In this document: positions 22,974-35,178 of the stretch, one piece after another
Layout: each line of letters opens with the position of its first letter
Numbering within the stretch: the first letter of the stretch is position 1
Source of the DNA: Macrophomina tecta
Lineage: Eukaryota > Ascomycota > Dothideomycetes > Botryosphaeriales > Botryosphaeriaceae
Assembly: GCA_024180945.1 (NCBI GenBank)
Contig: JAKSGN010000035.1
Location: forward strand, 868,001 to 932,000
Reading direction: 5' to 3'
Length of the DNA stretch: 64,000 nt
Program-made: the position numbers and the translations under genes
The notes under the pieces: generated by a model
The model's input: the letters and a program-made list of their open reading frames with translations, nothing else
Told to the model about the DNA's origin: nothing
Database searches by the model: none

Positions 22974-25928
22974 ATAAACTACGCTAAGATAGCAGTACCT
23001 TTAACTAATATTACTAAGAAAGAATATAAGTTTATATAAAGAGAAAGATAATAATAAGCGTTTAATTAACTAAAGTAAATATTTATAGAAGTATTAGTTC
23101 TAGAACTCTATAACCTAAATCTACTAATTATAATAGAGACTAATACTTTAGACTATACTATAGAAGTCATACTTAGTTAGCTAAATAAAAAAGATAAACT
23201 ATACTCTATTACCTACTACTTAAAAAAAATAATACCTACTAAGAAGAACTACGATATTTATAATAAAGAATTCTTAGCTATAGTTATAGCTTTTAAAGAA
23301 TAGAGATACTATCTTAAAAATACTAAGTACTAGGTTATAGTTTACTATAACTATAAGAACCTCTTATACTTTACTACTACTAAAGAATTAAACTATTAAT
23401 AGATTTAATAGGCTAAAGAGCTAGCATTTTATAATATAAAAATTATCTATAGAAAAAAATCTAAGAATATATATATAGATATACTAAGTAAATAAGCTAA
23501 CTATATTAAAGAAAAGCTAGATCTATAATCTATAATCTTTAATACGTAGAAGAATAGGTCTTTTATATCTACTAGCTATAGCCGCTAGATTATAGCTATT
23601 TATAACCTAGAATAAATATAGCTTAAGAGAGGACTAAACGACTCGCTTATTCTAGTTAAACTATTCGCTCTAGTAATACGCCTTAAAGGCAACGAATAGG
23701 AGTAAAAAATTTAAAAAACCTATATAAATAATATAATAGCTTAAGAAATTAAAGAACTCGATAATAACCCCTAAGTAACTAGAAATATAGATAGTATAAT
23801 TTTACTTTTAGAATTAGTCTACGTTTTAGTTAAACTACGAAAAAAGCTTATAAAAGATATATATAAAGCCCTAATATATAATTATTAAGAAATAAATAAA
23901 ATAATAGAGTAAATTATAAGAAGCTACTACTTTCTAAAGCTAAGAAGAACTATTTAATAGATAGTTTTATAATATAATTTTTATATTAGAAGTAAGGCCA
24001 CGAGGTATATACTCTATAAACTACTTTAGCTACTATTAGTATTAAAGTACTCTTAGTAATTTATCTTACTAGACTTTATTATAGATCTATCTAAGTTAAA
24101 AAAACTACTTACTAAGATTAAGTATAACTTAATTCTAGTTATTATTAATAGAATAATAAAGTACGTATACTATCTACTATATCTTAAGACGATAAATATA
24201 AAAGAACTCGTCTATATATTTTTTAAAATAATTCTTAGTAATTATAGACTACTAGAAGAACTCGTATTAAATAAAGATTAGCTATTTATATTTTAATTCT
24301 AGTAGACTCTTACCCGCTAGCTTAGAGTAAAGTATAAGCTCTTAACTATAGTATATTCTTAAATAGATAGATAGACGAAATAAATAAATTAAATACTAAA
24401 ATAGTATCTATACTACTACCTTAATTATATATAAGATAATTAGGTTAAGCTATTACTGCTTATATAGTTTACGTATAATAGCTTAAAAGCATTAGCTATA
24501 TAGAAGTTTCTATTCTACGCTAACTATAGTTATAAGTCCGTAGCCTATAAAGAGTCTATACTAAGCGAGTCTCTAGCCTAAAAAGAAATCTTTAAAGTAG
24601 ACTAGCTAAAGATATTCTATAAATAATTATACCTAGACCTTAAATTTATAGCCCTATAAATAGATAAATACTATAATAAATAGTACTAGAAGGTACTAAA
24701 GCTAAAAAAAAAAATAAAGTTTACCTTCTTAGAAAAAATATTAAAATAAAATAGCTAAATAATAAATTAGACTTTAAGAAAATCGAACCATTTAAAATTA
24801 AAGAATAAATTAGAAAGATTAATTTCCGCCTTAGACTATTTAATACTATATAAATATACTCTATATTCTATATCTTACTTCTTAAACTGGTACTAGAAAA
24901 TGCTATACTATTATACTAAATAAAAGAAATACTACTGGAAAATCTAAATACTAATATAAATATAGACTAGAACGTAGAATAAGTCCTAGATAGCGGCTAT
25001 ATTAATAGTTAGTTTAGATACCTCTTTAAATAGAAAGAAGACTAGAATAATACCTAAAAACTATTAAAACTATATAACTATTAAGAACTTATTAATAAGT
25101 TTTATCGCTAAAATCTAGATCGACTAATATTATTAACTCGTTATATATAAAGGACCTAAAATTAAAATTAGAAAATAGAAATAACTATATCTAGTTAACT
25201 AAACTAGAATCCTTAGAAGGCATAGAATCTAAACTAACGCTAGAAGACCTAATAAACTAAAATAACTCTATAGTATTATTAGCTAAGATATTACTACGTA
25301 AACGCTTTAGCGATTATTTCTTCTTAGTATTTTTAGAATTAAAGATATCCCTAATCTCGTAAGTAGATTTAATATAATTAAGCTTTTTTAACTTCTCTAT
25401 AGTCGTAGCCTTCTTTAAAAGTATTAAATAGATATAATACTCTAAGAGATTCTCTTACTTCTCCAAATAAGATAAATAAGCTATTATAGTTTATATAGCT
25501 TTACGAGCTTTCTTTCGGTTCATATATACTTTAGTACACGCCCGATTAAGATAGTTAACTAAGGACGAACGTTAGTAATAGTAAAGAATAATAAAAAAGA
25601 AGTATATAATTTATAGCGTTAAGATCTTTTCTATTATAAGTAGTTTATCTACGGCGCATATGTTTTCTATAGTAAAAAGAACTCTTAATATCTATTTAAT
25701 ACTTTATAGACTTATTCTTAGAGGCTAAGAGTAAATAAAAAAAATAAGAAATAGATATTATATAATTCTTATAATTAATATACTTACCTAGAAGAACCTA
25801 TTTAGTACGCTTATATTTTAAAGATATTATAAAGCTTTACTAAAGAAAAGAAAGAAAGAATAAAGAGAATATAAGATATAGATAAATAAATAAATTTTCG
25901 GGCTAAAGATCCTTAAAAGGGGGGATAG

Positions 25929-26882
25929 TATTATAAACCCTAGAGAAATAAGGGCTTTATAACCCTACGAATAGAAAGCCCGTATAGAAAAAGATACTAT
26001 AGGGGCTAAAAACCCGTAAGAATAATAAAGCCGTAATACTAGCGCACTTATATAAAAAAATAGCCTTAAGAAAAAACAATGTATATAGGCCTAAGTAAAA
26101 TAATAGCAGAAGCCCGTATAGAAATAATGCCTATATAATATAGTAAGACTATAGAAATACCGACTAGATTAAACTCTTATAGAAAAAGAATATCCCTAAA
26201 AAAAAAATTATAAATCCTAGAAATTAGCTTCGGGCTAAAAGAAACGAACGGAAGAAAGTCGAATAACTTATATAATCTAAAAAATACTAGTCTAGCGGTA
26301 TAATACTTTCTTAACTAGTATAAAAGTCGAATTCTAGAAAATAGGCCTTAGCGCCTAAGTTATATAAGACCTACTAGGCCCGCTAGATAATGAAGAATCG
26401 TAATTATTCTCTACTATATATAGATAATAAAGGATTCTAACTATTCTCTACTATCTATAGATTAATATAACTCTTATATAGTATATAGATATACTCTTTA
26501 GATAGTACCTTAACCTTCGTAGTTAACTTAAGATTTTAATATAGTGTTACGAACACACCTCTGTATATAGAGTTGTTGGGGCAAACCAGCCACCAGGCTG
26601 GTTATTGCAGTACCTTTTGTCGACCGACCGGCTACTCGCGGTCGATGGGAGGTTGGCCGAATGGCTTTGCAGCAACGACTGAAACCCAACACGGTCGCCG
26701 CGCTGTAACATATAGACTTATTAGAGGTAATAAGCCTAACGCGTACCGTGTACTAACTTATTATGTAATTACTACCTATCGTTCTAATTCTTTACCCTTC
26801 TCTTATCCTTTAAGGAAAAACCCTACCGCTACCTAATCCTACTAGGTAACTCCGAAGCCTAGTAGAAGAGGCCACCGTTATA
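25929..26882 (+). repeat. Gypsy-1 copy 3 3' LTR, interrupted by a 166-bp insertion
   Basis: Starts TATTATAAACCC after a G-rich tract and ends CCGTTATA. It is 954 bp; without the inserted element and one target duplicate it would be 783 bp, slightly longer than the standard LTR. Confidence 0.8.
26545..26710. mobile_element. 166-bp unmutated LTR-like insertion with TSD TATAG
   Basis: A compact GC-normal block sits inside the AT-rich RIP-mutated LTR. It starts TGTTACGAAC and ends GCTGTAACA, so TGTTAC/GTAACA form perfect inverted ends. It is flanked by 5-bp direct repeats TATAG (26540-26544 and 26711-26715). Inside are a TATATA-containing palindrome near 26567, a hairpin AACCAGCC/GGCTGGTT and a second hairpin TCGACCG/CGGTCGA. 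Its first ten bases equal those of the Gypsy-1 LTR. Best reading: a solo LTR of a very small LTR element, or a non-autonomous element using the same integrase. It has no coding capacity. Confidence 0.75.
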
Positions 26883-27511
26883 GCGAGCTATACCCCTTAT
26901 AGATGTACTTAGAGTTAGTAAGTAAGTTTAGACTACTCTTAAATTATAGTTAGGGCTGCAAAAGCATGAGTTATATAAGAATAAGTATTAATTCTTTTAC
27001 CGTTTTATTTTTCCGAATTCTTTACTTTAATGCAAAGACTTTAAAGTTATAAAGGCGTAATTAAGCTTACTAAACTTATATAGCTTATACAAGTAGACAT
27101 AAAACAATTAAAAAGTAACGTGCCCAGGAATTCTTCTTTCGGATAATAAATCTACTGATTGAGCTAGCTGGGAGTCCGTTGCAGGATGCTGGAGACATCC
27201 TGCTGCTGGTTGATGGCGTTGTTGGTCACAAGATACAATATACACCAATATTTTACGCACAACCCACATTCCACGGACGAGAATAGCACAGCGCTTCGCG
27301 GAAATGCTGCTCTCCATGTCGCAGCATAAGTTTGTTCGTGATTGCGAATTCGAGTGCCGAACATGTTTTTCAGGGGGTGGGCCGAATGACCAGGTACGGT
27401 CTAGTCTAGATCGTCAGGATGAATGGCTAGCATTTTATCGGTACGCTACTCATCTGGATTCTCTCTGTGGGACTGGAGTGTTATGGTATTTCTGTAATAC
27501 TTAAATTGGAC
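26883..27511. other. Transition from RIP-mutated to normal sequence; no gene seen
   Basis: Up to about 27,100 the sequence is AT-rich and CpA-poor, from an unidentified repeat remnant. From there base composition becomes normal. No convincing coding region was found. Confidence 0.5.
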
Positions 27512-28036
27512 TCAGTCTGCCTGATGAAGTTTTGAACTGCGTGGAACTATGTCAGTATTGGCCGACGGTCTGAACATCTGCCGTCCGCACCCAGCTTTGA
27601 AAGGGATGAGCTTAATCTTTCGTAAGGCAACGCCGGGGTCAACGGCCTGAATAAGAGCATTGACGCTCTGGTGAATAGTGCAAATTGAGGGGAAAGGGGT
27701 ATCGTTCTCTATATATGTCACAGCTTCCAGGGTTGCCCGATGGATTCTGTCTCCCAATCACTTTTCACGCCGAGCGTAATACTCATACACAGACCAAGGC
27801 CCTTCACCAATATCTCGTTCTCCATGGTTCACAGAATAGAAATATTCTTGCTCGAATACATCAGGTCTCTGCAAATTATTTACGTCTGCCCAAGAGCCAA
27901 TGTGCTTGAGTTCGTGGACATCTATTCCTCGCACTTCTTTGTTGATGGAGATGTCGTCGCGGGTTGTTGCAGTGGATGCTGAGGCATGTGGACTGCAGGG
28001 TGGAGTCAGAACTAGTACGGCTCCCAATTGAAACAA
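27512..28036 (-). pseudogene. Candidate decayed coding region, one in-frame TGA
   Basis: The minus strand reads protein-like sequence in one frame from about 28036 to 27512, interrupted by a single TGA at 27758-27760. Recognisable pieces are RGIDVHELKHIGSWADVN and GEGPWSVYEYYARRE before the stop, and HRATLEAVTYIENDTPFP and VNALIQAVDPGVALRKIKL after it. No family is recognised. The TGA might instead be removed by splicing, but no good intron is visible. It lies next to the repeat block, where decay is common. Confidence 0.35.
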
Positions 28037-29877
28037 GGAAATAAATTACACTTTTTCGTTCGAGCCTCCGTTTCGTGACTGTGTTGGTTTCGATTGTGAA
28101 GTGATTGGCTGGCCAGCGCCACGGTCCTTGGAAGCAGACGAAGGATTGACTTGCGGATCATCGTTACAAGGAGAGCTTCTCTCCTGACCTGGTTGAAACT
28201 ATTAGCGAAACAGATAGATGAATCCGGTAATTCTTGGTTTCGGATAATAAACCTACTTGCTACGCTTGTGACCAGGGAGTTCCGGCTTCTTTCTCGAGCA
28301 GACGGTATACGAGCGTTGTGTTGTGCTGCCATCCAGCAGAAGACAACAGACCATAGGCTCGGTCCGTCCGCGTCAACGGCAGTCTAAAAGGAGGAAGAAC
28401 GGTAGATGCTCCCTCCAAACCCGCCGTGGTCGAGTTGATAGATATATGTCCAGCGGGCTCATCCTGGCATTGCAGACTTCCCGCACGAGAGCAGCACATG
28501 CCTATTCTGCACCCGGCAACCACAGGGTCTCTGAAACTCTGCTTCCCCCCAAGTCAATGCAACGATGGCCGCATACCAAATATTGTGCAGATCGGACCAG
28601 GCCGGGCGGCCGCCGTCCTCCAGACGGCCAGCGGGAACGCCGACTCTACGTCCGCGAGCGTCCAGAATCTCCCCGTTCCACCCAATAGTCATGCTCATCG
28701 CTTTTCTTCCCCACTGAGTTCCAAGCTACTGGATCCTATCCCAGACGCAAAGCTGCATATTGCGGGGCGAAAAAGAGGGAGAGAACGAAGACCACACGCG
28801 CGATGCCGACTGCCGACGCTGTGCCACATGCGAAGACGGGCACAGCCACGCCACGTCCTCTATCGACTCCAGCTTCCCTCCAGGCACCAGAGCTTGGAAA
28901 CCGTACGAGGCTCGGATCACACAATTGACGCCGGCAGGAACGGATGAGGCAAAGCCGATAGTTTTTAGCCAATCGAATCCTTGCCGGAGCAACTCACGCA
29001 AGCGGAGCCGAGAGAAAACACGGCAAACGGTCCGCACAGCAAGAAAAAGGCTGTTTCTGCCCTTGTCGAGAGGCTGAAGTGCGAGCAGGGCATCCCTTCT
29101 GTGGCGGTGCGAGTTTTTCCTCTCCCCTCTCCTGTGGCGCATGAGCGGTGTGGCATTCGGCCTCTTATATGCGACAATGCACCATGCCTAGAATCTTTCC
29201 TCTTTCTTGTTGAGCGCTCTCCTTCTACTCTAGGTCGCTTCCTGCGAAGCGTTGCTGCCCGCTTTTCGTGCCGAGGATGCCGAGGTATGGATACCCGGAC
29301 GCTCCTCATTCATATGCCATTCATCTCCTCCACTCATTGGTGGTTTTGGTGAAGGTGGTTGTATCAAGCCCTTCAGCCTCTGTCGGCTGTTACACCAAGA
29401 CATAGTGAGAGTGGCGAACCGCATTTTGAGACGGAGGATTGGAGGACCTCCTGGAAGCATTACAGTGCGGTATCGTCGTCATCTTCTTGGAAGATCGAAA
29501 TTATCGATTGGCGGGGGTACTAGACGCCGAAGTATACTTTGAAAACTATGCTCATCGGCACGCCAACCAGCCCGATCTGTGCGCGTGGCAGCAGCCCCGG
29601 TCCAAACAGGGTGTCCGGAGAGCCCGAGCTGATCAGTCCGCCGCTTCATCTGCAAGGCAACGGCACCCTATCCAAAATGGCGCATCCGTAGTGCGGCCTT
29701 CCACTGCCCAATCTCATCACCAGCACCATCGATCAGCCTTGATCCCGTTTTGCCTCGTAGTCTTACATTCCAGACCTTTTGATGGGCCCCTTCTATCCAT
29801 CCAGCGTCTACCGTCTATTTACAAATCTGAAAGTGGGGGTGTCGGTAAGCATTAAATTAAGTTGCACACGCCTTCCC
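28037..29877. other. 1.8-kb stretch without a supported gene
   Basis: Only short overlapping open frames are present on both strands. A minus-strand frame at 28459-28698 and another at 28726-29142 look mildly protein-like but have no recognised motif, no clear splice links and no consistent start. The 3' untranslated region of the acyl-CoA synthetase gene probably occupies the right end. Confidence 0.4.
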
Positions 29878-31981
29878 TTAATTCTTCAATGCAGGAGGGG
29901 GAGTCTTGGGCCTGCCGGCGAATAACGCTTGAACGAGCGCCTTCTTGTTGACTGGAGCACCGTCGTCAGTTCGATATACTATTCATGCAATTGATGATGT
30001 GACTCACTCTTCCCCATCGCATTTCTGGGAATACTCTCCACCGTCTTCATCTCTGTTGGGATCTTGTAGTTGGCCAGCACATCCCTCAACGCCCGACGCA
30101 TATCCATTGGTCCCCATGGCTTGCCACCACGGCCCCCAGTCAAGCCCTGTTCAGACAGCACGACGACAGCAGCGACTCTCTGTCCCCACTGCTCCGAGTC
30201 CAGCGCCACGACGGCGCATTCAGCCACTTCAGGACTACCGCACGTTAGCAACCCGACCGGCCACGCCACAACCAGTGAAGACTTACAGCGACAGCATCTC
30301 CCGCTCGACCTCCAGCGCGCTGACCTTCTCACCACCCGTCTTTATAATATCCGCACTTTTCCTACCCTGGATGAAGTACATCTTTCCTTTGCACCAATCC
30401 TGGCTAGGCTTGTTACTCTTCCCCGCAGCGGACACTTCCCTCCTAACAGCCACATCTCCCGTCTTGAACCACTTCCCCTTTCCATCCTCCCCCTCGACGA
30501 ACTCCTTAGCAGTCGCTTCCGGGTTACGCCAATACTCCCTAAAAATCGTCGGACCACGCAACTGCACCTCACCCTGGCGCTCCCTGCCATACTGGTCTAC
30601 CTCCTCCCCATCCGCGATAACCTCGTTCGTGTCCGTATCGACTAGGCGCGCCTCGACGAACGGCAGCGGCCACCCGACGCTGCCGTCGACGCGATCTGCG
30701 AAATCGAGGCCGCAGCTCAGCGCCATGCCGACCTCTGTCATGCCGTAGCGCTCGAGCAGGACGTTGCCGGCGCTGAGCTCCGCCCACGCGGCCTTGGTCG
30801 GCGTGGGCAGCGCCGCGGAGCCCGAGATATTGAGGCGCAGGTGTTCCGGGCGCGTGGCCGTGCGCGCGGCCTCCTGCAGCTCCGGCGACAGGCTCTTGTG
30901 CGTGTGCAGCAGGCGGTTATAGATGGTCGGAACGACGGTGAGGAAAGTGATCTTGGCGCGCTGTTGCTGCGGCGTCGTCGTCGTCTCGCCATTGCGGGTG
31001 GGCAGGAAGGGCGCGGCGAGGCGCTCCCAGACGTGGTTCGCATTGAAGGGGAACATGAATTCGATGCTCGAGCCGGCGAAGAGCGGGGTGAGGATGGCGT
31101 TGACGGTGCCGTGGATGTGGTGGAGGGGGAGGAGGTGGAGGAGGCGGTCTTGCGGGCTGTACTCCCAGGCCTTGTTGAGGGATTGGGATTGCGCGGTCAG
31201 GGTGGAGATGGGAATCAGGACTCCTTTCTGCGGACTGTGAGCCATTGAAGCATTTCCGGGGGATAGCGATGTGGGCTCACCGGACGGTTGGTGGTTCCGG
31301 ACGTGTAGAGCATCATGCCGCCCTTCTCGTCCGGAGCCGCGACCAATTCGACGTCACCGTCGCCCGACGCGCCTTCGAGCCGCTTCTCAACCTTCGCGGA
31401 GATAGGTTCGTGTTCCAAACCTTCCTTCAGCACCTCCTGCGCTTTCTCCTGGCACTTGTCCGACGCCAGCAACATCAGAGCAGCGCTCTGGTTGACGATG
31501 TACTGCAATTCATGGGCGGGGAAGGCAGGTGATATGGGCACAGCAATGGCATTGCTGGCGAGAACAGAGAGGAGGGTCACTGGCGCCAATCAGCGCATTG
31601 CCAGACATCAATGGCTCGTCGAGAAGTGCAGCGCGCACCTACGTAGTCATAGCTGTTCTCCACGAGGAACGCTATTCTCTCGCCGTCCAATTTCTGGCCC
31701 TGGGCGGCCTGGCGCAATTGGTCCTTTGCGCGGGCGACATCGCGCAACAGCTGGCCGTAGGTGAACTTGCGGCCGGACAGCGAGTGCACGACGACAGTGC
31801 TCTGCGGGTCGTGACTCGCAATGGCCTGGAAAACAGGCAGCCTCGGCAGAGTCGAGGCCATGCGGAACAATTGGCGTAAGATCGGCGGCGGGCGAGGGGG
31901 AGAGAGCGAGGCGGAGGGGCGCAGGCGGGGCAGCAGCGCAGGAGGGCTCTTCGCAAAGCGGCAGGAAGCTCGGAAGAGCAT
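29878..31981 (-). CDS. Mitochondrial acyl-CoA synthetase, ACSF3/malonyl-CoA synthetase-like
   Basis: This is a 627-aa member of the AMP-forming adenylate superfamily, which activates a carboxylic acid with ATP and joins it to CoA. Five exons are read: 31639-31981, 31281-31579, 30287-31227, 30008-30234 and 29878-29951; the four introns are in phase and 53-59 nt long. The first ~40 residues are Arg/Ser/Pro-rich without acids (MLFRASCRFAKS...), a probable mitochondrial presequence; a second ATG (MASTLPRLP) follows it, so dual targeting is possible. Motifs are TSGTTNRPKG across the exon 2/3 joint (about 207-217; Asn replaces the usual Gly), RYGMTEVG, WFKTGDVA, GRKSADIIKTGGEKVSALEVE and the C-terminal NAMGKINKK with the adenylation Lys (about 603). 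Substrate is inferred only from resemblance; malonate is the best guess. It is divergent from the BolA gene. Confidence 0.9.
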
Positions 31982-32390
31982 TCTGCGGGCTGGGCGAAGG
32001 CAGCTATAACAGTTAAATTGGCCGGAGAGGGGGTGCTGATTACGTGCAGATGGCGGTCGGCGTCATGCTCTTGTGCCCGATCATTCGGTGGGTCAATGGG
32101 GTGCCGGGTTGCGCGGCGGCGGCTGCAGAATTAGACACCGAAGCCTACCTCAACCCAAGCACAATGCGGCTGGCTTTGCTGCGATGATGGTCGGCGCGTG
32201 GTGTTGAGGCCGCGCCCATTGCCCGGCGCAAAAATCTGGAGCGCGCGCAAGTGAGTTCGCTGCGCTCGGCGCGACGCGCGCGCGCCACGGCTCTGCCATT
32301 CGTCCTTCATTCTGCCGTCATGCCGCTCGCGTCACTCTCCTCCTCCGCATCAAGTCCCCGACACTTGCATCTCAACAACTCGCTTCTTTG
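31982..32390. promoter_or_regulatory. Shared divergent promoter, acyl-CoA synthetase / BolA
   Basis: These 409 bp separate two divergently transcribed start codons of predicted mitochondrial proteins. The stretch is GC-rich, with GCGCGC-rich blocks near 32,240-32,290 and a CT-rich part before the BolA ATG. No TATA box is evident. Shared control is an inference from layout. Confidence 0.5.
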
Positions 32391-33015
32391 ATGTTGCAGC
32401 GAGCAGCCCTCCTCCGCGGCACAGCGCGACGGCAATTCTCCGCCATGGCCCAGTCCACCACCCCGATCGAGGACACCCTGCGCGCAAAGGCACAGCTCCC
32501 AGAAGTAGAGCGCGTCGTTGCAGCCAGCTAACAGCCTCCGCCCCCCTCAGATCACCGAGGCCCTGAAGCCCACCTCATTGGAGGTCTTCAATGATTCGCA
32601 CCTTCACGCCCACCACAAGGCCATGCAAGGCGTGACCTCCCGAGAGGTAAGCCTCCGAGCGCAGCAGCGCACAGCATTGCCTCTGTCCGAAGCTAACCGT
32701 TGCACGTGCCCAGACGCACTTCAGGTACGTCCACCGACCCTCCACCACCCGCATCCCAACCCACTTTACACAACCGCCCCCATCCACTTGAAACCGCACT
32801 CAGACTCTCCGCGTGCGCGCCGCGTTTCCAGGGTCAATGTCGTCTCCGAAGCCTTCCGCGGCAAGATGCAGCCGGCGCGGCACCGCATGATCTATTCCCT
32901 CATGAAGGACGAGATGGCCAGGGAAGGCGGCATACACGCGCTGCAGCTACGGACGCGAACGCCGGAGGAGGAGCAAAAGGCAATGTCGCCTGCTGTGACC
33001 TGCCGCTCCGAGTAG
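32391..33015 (+). CDS. BolA-like protein, mitochondrial (BOL1/BOL3 type)
   Basis: BolA proteins work with monothiol glutaredoxins in delivering or sensing Fe-S clusters. Four exons are read: 32391-32504, 32551-32646, 32714-32724 and 32832-33015, giving 134 aa. The third exon is only 11 nt; joining ACG CAC TTC AG to GGTCAATG restores the family motif THFRVNVVSEAFRG. Intron 1 (46 nt) has a weak donor (GTAGAG) and could start slightly earlier. The N-terminus MLQRAALLRGTARRQF is Arg-rich and acid-free, as in mitochondrial presequences. The BolA domain (about 30-120) contains LEVFNDSHLHAHH and ARHRMIYSLMKDEM with the conserved His residues. A short tail after TRTPEEEQK could be mis-read if a further intron exists. 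Confidence 0.88.
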
Positions 33016-35178
33016 CGCGGGCGCCCACCACCAGCAACAATCGCGCCAAGGAGTCTGTAAGAGGACGCCACTGGCTTGCAGCAGGCGGCGCTATGTTCCA
33101 AAAAAAAAAAAAAAAGAAATTCCCGGTACACGGCGGAAGCGACGGCAGCAAACCGGCGGGAAGCCGTAGTAACAAGAGAGAAGATGCAATGTAACCCTTT
33201 CTTGGCGTGCTCCGGGAAGGAGGCTCAAAGGACCCCTCTCCCTCCCTCTCTCTCTCAAAACGAGAGACTCCCGCCGCGCCAAGAAAAGGAGGAGGAACTA
33301 TTTGTACCACGAAGCTTAGCACTGGCCAGGCGTGGGAAGGAGATAAAAACACAAATCAAAAAAGGCAAACAAGAATAGTTTCCTCTCGAGTCATTTGCAT
33401 GGATTGCCTGTTCCAGAGATCTGGATGGTGTGTATGTGCGCATCTTCCTGAGCTTCTTGCCCGCCGCCCTATGGGAGGACCTTGGCGGCGGCAGCGGAAA
33501 AGGGAACGGTGATACTTATGATTGCATGCGTTAGCTGTCGTTTTCCCGCCCGGGCGGGCACCGAAACAAACCCAAGAATTCAGTTTCTTTGCGCTGTACG
33601 AGGTGCCGCTAACTCTCGTCAAGTGCCAACAATAAAGAAAAAGACGAAAGAATCATGTATCATGTCGATCAACCGCTGCCGCTTGCCGTTGTTTCACCGT
33701 TATCAGACACGTGCAGCTCGATCATGTACCTTTTAATTCTCCGGATGGTACTTGCAGATATGAGCCTAGGGGAAAGATGCGGCGAAAGAAGCAAGACGGG
33801 GGTGGAGGAAAAGAGAGATCAAGCACTTGGCAAGGCGCAGGGTGTTAGGCTGCGGACGCCCGCGGAGCAGCAACGCCTTTCCTCTTCCCCCCTCCCTCCC
33901 CTCCTCCTCCCCGCGTGCCGGCCCCCTTTCTCATCCCTGGTAAAAGCGTTTCCATGAGATCTGCCATGCAAGGGAGAGGCGAATTGGGGAAGAGAAAGCA
34001 ACGTCGTACGAGCGAAACAGACAGAGATATGCATCCGAACGCGGCGGATGCGCGAGTAAGGGAGGGGGCTATCACGCTTTTGGCTCGCAAACGTCCAAAA
34101 ACCCAGGGTTTGGAGGCCGGGGGGCGGCGCTGGGAAACTGTCCATGCACGACACACAGTAGTAGCGCCAGCGCGTTTCCCGCCAACCCGGTACCGAAGCT
34201 GAGGTTTTGTGAGAGGCATCGCCTTCTTGTCTTTCCCCATACGAAGATGGCGTGGTTATTTCGTGTGCGGCGTAAGTCAGTTTTAGCTCCGTGCTCAAGC
34301 GCTTGCGGCTGCTGTAGGCGAGGGTGGGATCGTCGGGGTAGAGCAGGCCGAGGTGCGCACTGGGGGCCGGGGTTGGGCAAGAGGGGGAGGGCAAGGGCAA
34401 CACGGAGGGTGGAGCGTCGCGAGTCACGGGCGGTGGGCAGACAACAGACAAGCAGCAAACAAGACGGCTGACACGCAGCCAGCTCACGAGAGGGACACGC
34501 GGTCGAACGATGGGATTGATGACGAAAATAATACACGCGCCGTTCTGCGAATGACCTCACCTGTCCCCCTACTTCATCGAACAGCTTCTGGATCTTGATT
34601 TTCATGGAGGGCGGCGGCGGCCCGTCGTGGTTGGAAGAGCGGGCTTCTAGCGCTGGCTTGGAATACCGGACACCCTTCCCTCGAGTCATCTGCCACGCCG
34701 GGCCAAGCAACGCGCCATCCGTCACTGGCTTCGCGCCTCCGTGTAAGCCCAGCCGACTGGGCGTCGGCGCCCGCGGTCTTGGGGAAGCTTTTAGTCACCT
34801 CGCTACACATGTTTTACCGCATCGTAAGCCAATTGCGCGGAACGGACGGCAGCGACAACGACTTGTGTGAGAAGGCATGCTTTGAGCGTATTAAAAAAGT
34901 TTGGTATCTTTGATAGTCAAAAACAACTAAAAGGAAATTTGCGCGCAGAGGGTATAGGTCAGCTTGCGCGGGCGTGGCAGTCCAACCGTTGTTCCTCCCC
35001 CCCCCTTCCTTTCCCGAAAATCCAAACCCTTTGTCCCGTTCATTCCTCGAAACAGTCTCGGCTCCCAGCGAGCGGCTTCGTGTCAAGAGTTCATTATTAG
35101 TAGACATAGCGCAATAACGACGACGACAACAACAACAACACCGACAGAAAAGCAATGGTCGAGAGGCCCGTGCCTTGT
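33016..35178. other. 2.2-kb interval between convergent genes; no supported gene
   Basis: This lies between the 3' ends of the BolA and acetate-transporter genes. It has an A15 tract near 33,100, CT- and GGGAGG-rich runs near 33,880-33,920, and many short open frames on both strands without family resemblance or good codon patterns. Most is probably 3' untranslated and spacer sequence; a short lncRNA or small gene cannot be excluded. Confidence 0.45.

Larger units (their letters stand above)
22974..26882 (+). mobile_element. Gypsy-1 copy 3, RIP-mutated 3' part
   Basis: This starts abruptly at a position equivalent to 11363 of the intact element (RT/RNase H region) and continues through RNase H, integrase, chromodomain, antisense-gene region and PPT to an LTR. 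It is heavily RIP-mutated and more diverged than copy 2. The boundary with copy 2's LTR is precise. Confidence 0.85.

Noticed and set aside
26650..26665. tRNA/SINE-like A-box (TGGCCGAATGG) in the 166-bp element
   Set aside because: No convincing B-box at the right distance, no tail, and TG/CA ends with a 5-bp duplication point to an LTR.
33016..35178. Several 60-220-aa frames on both strands
   Set aside because: They overlap each other, have no family motifs or consistent splice sites, and lie between convergent 3' ends. A minus-strand MKIKIQKLFDEVGGQ start followed by a GTGAGG donor was considered but no matching downstream exon was found.
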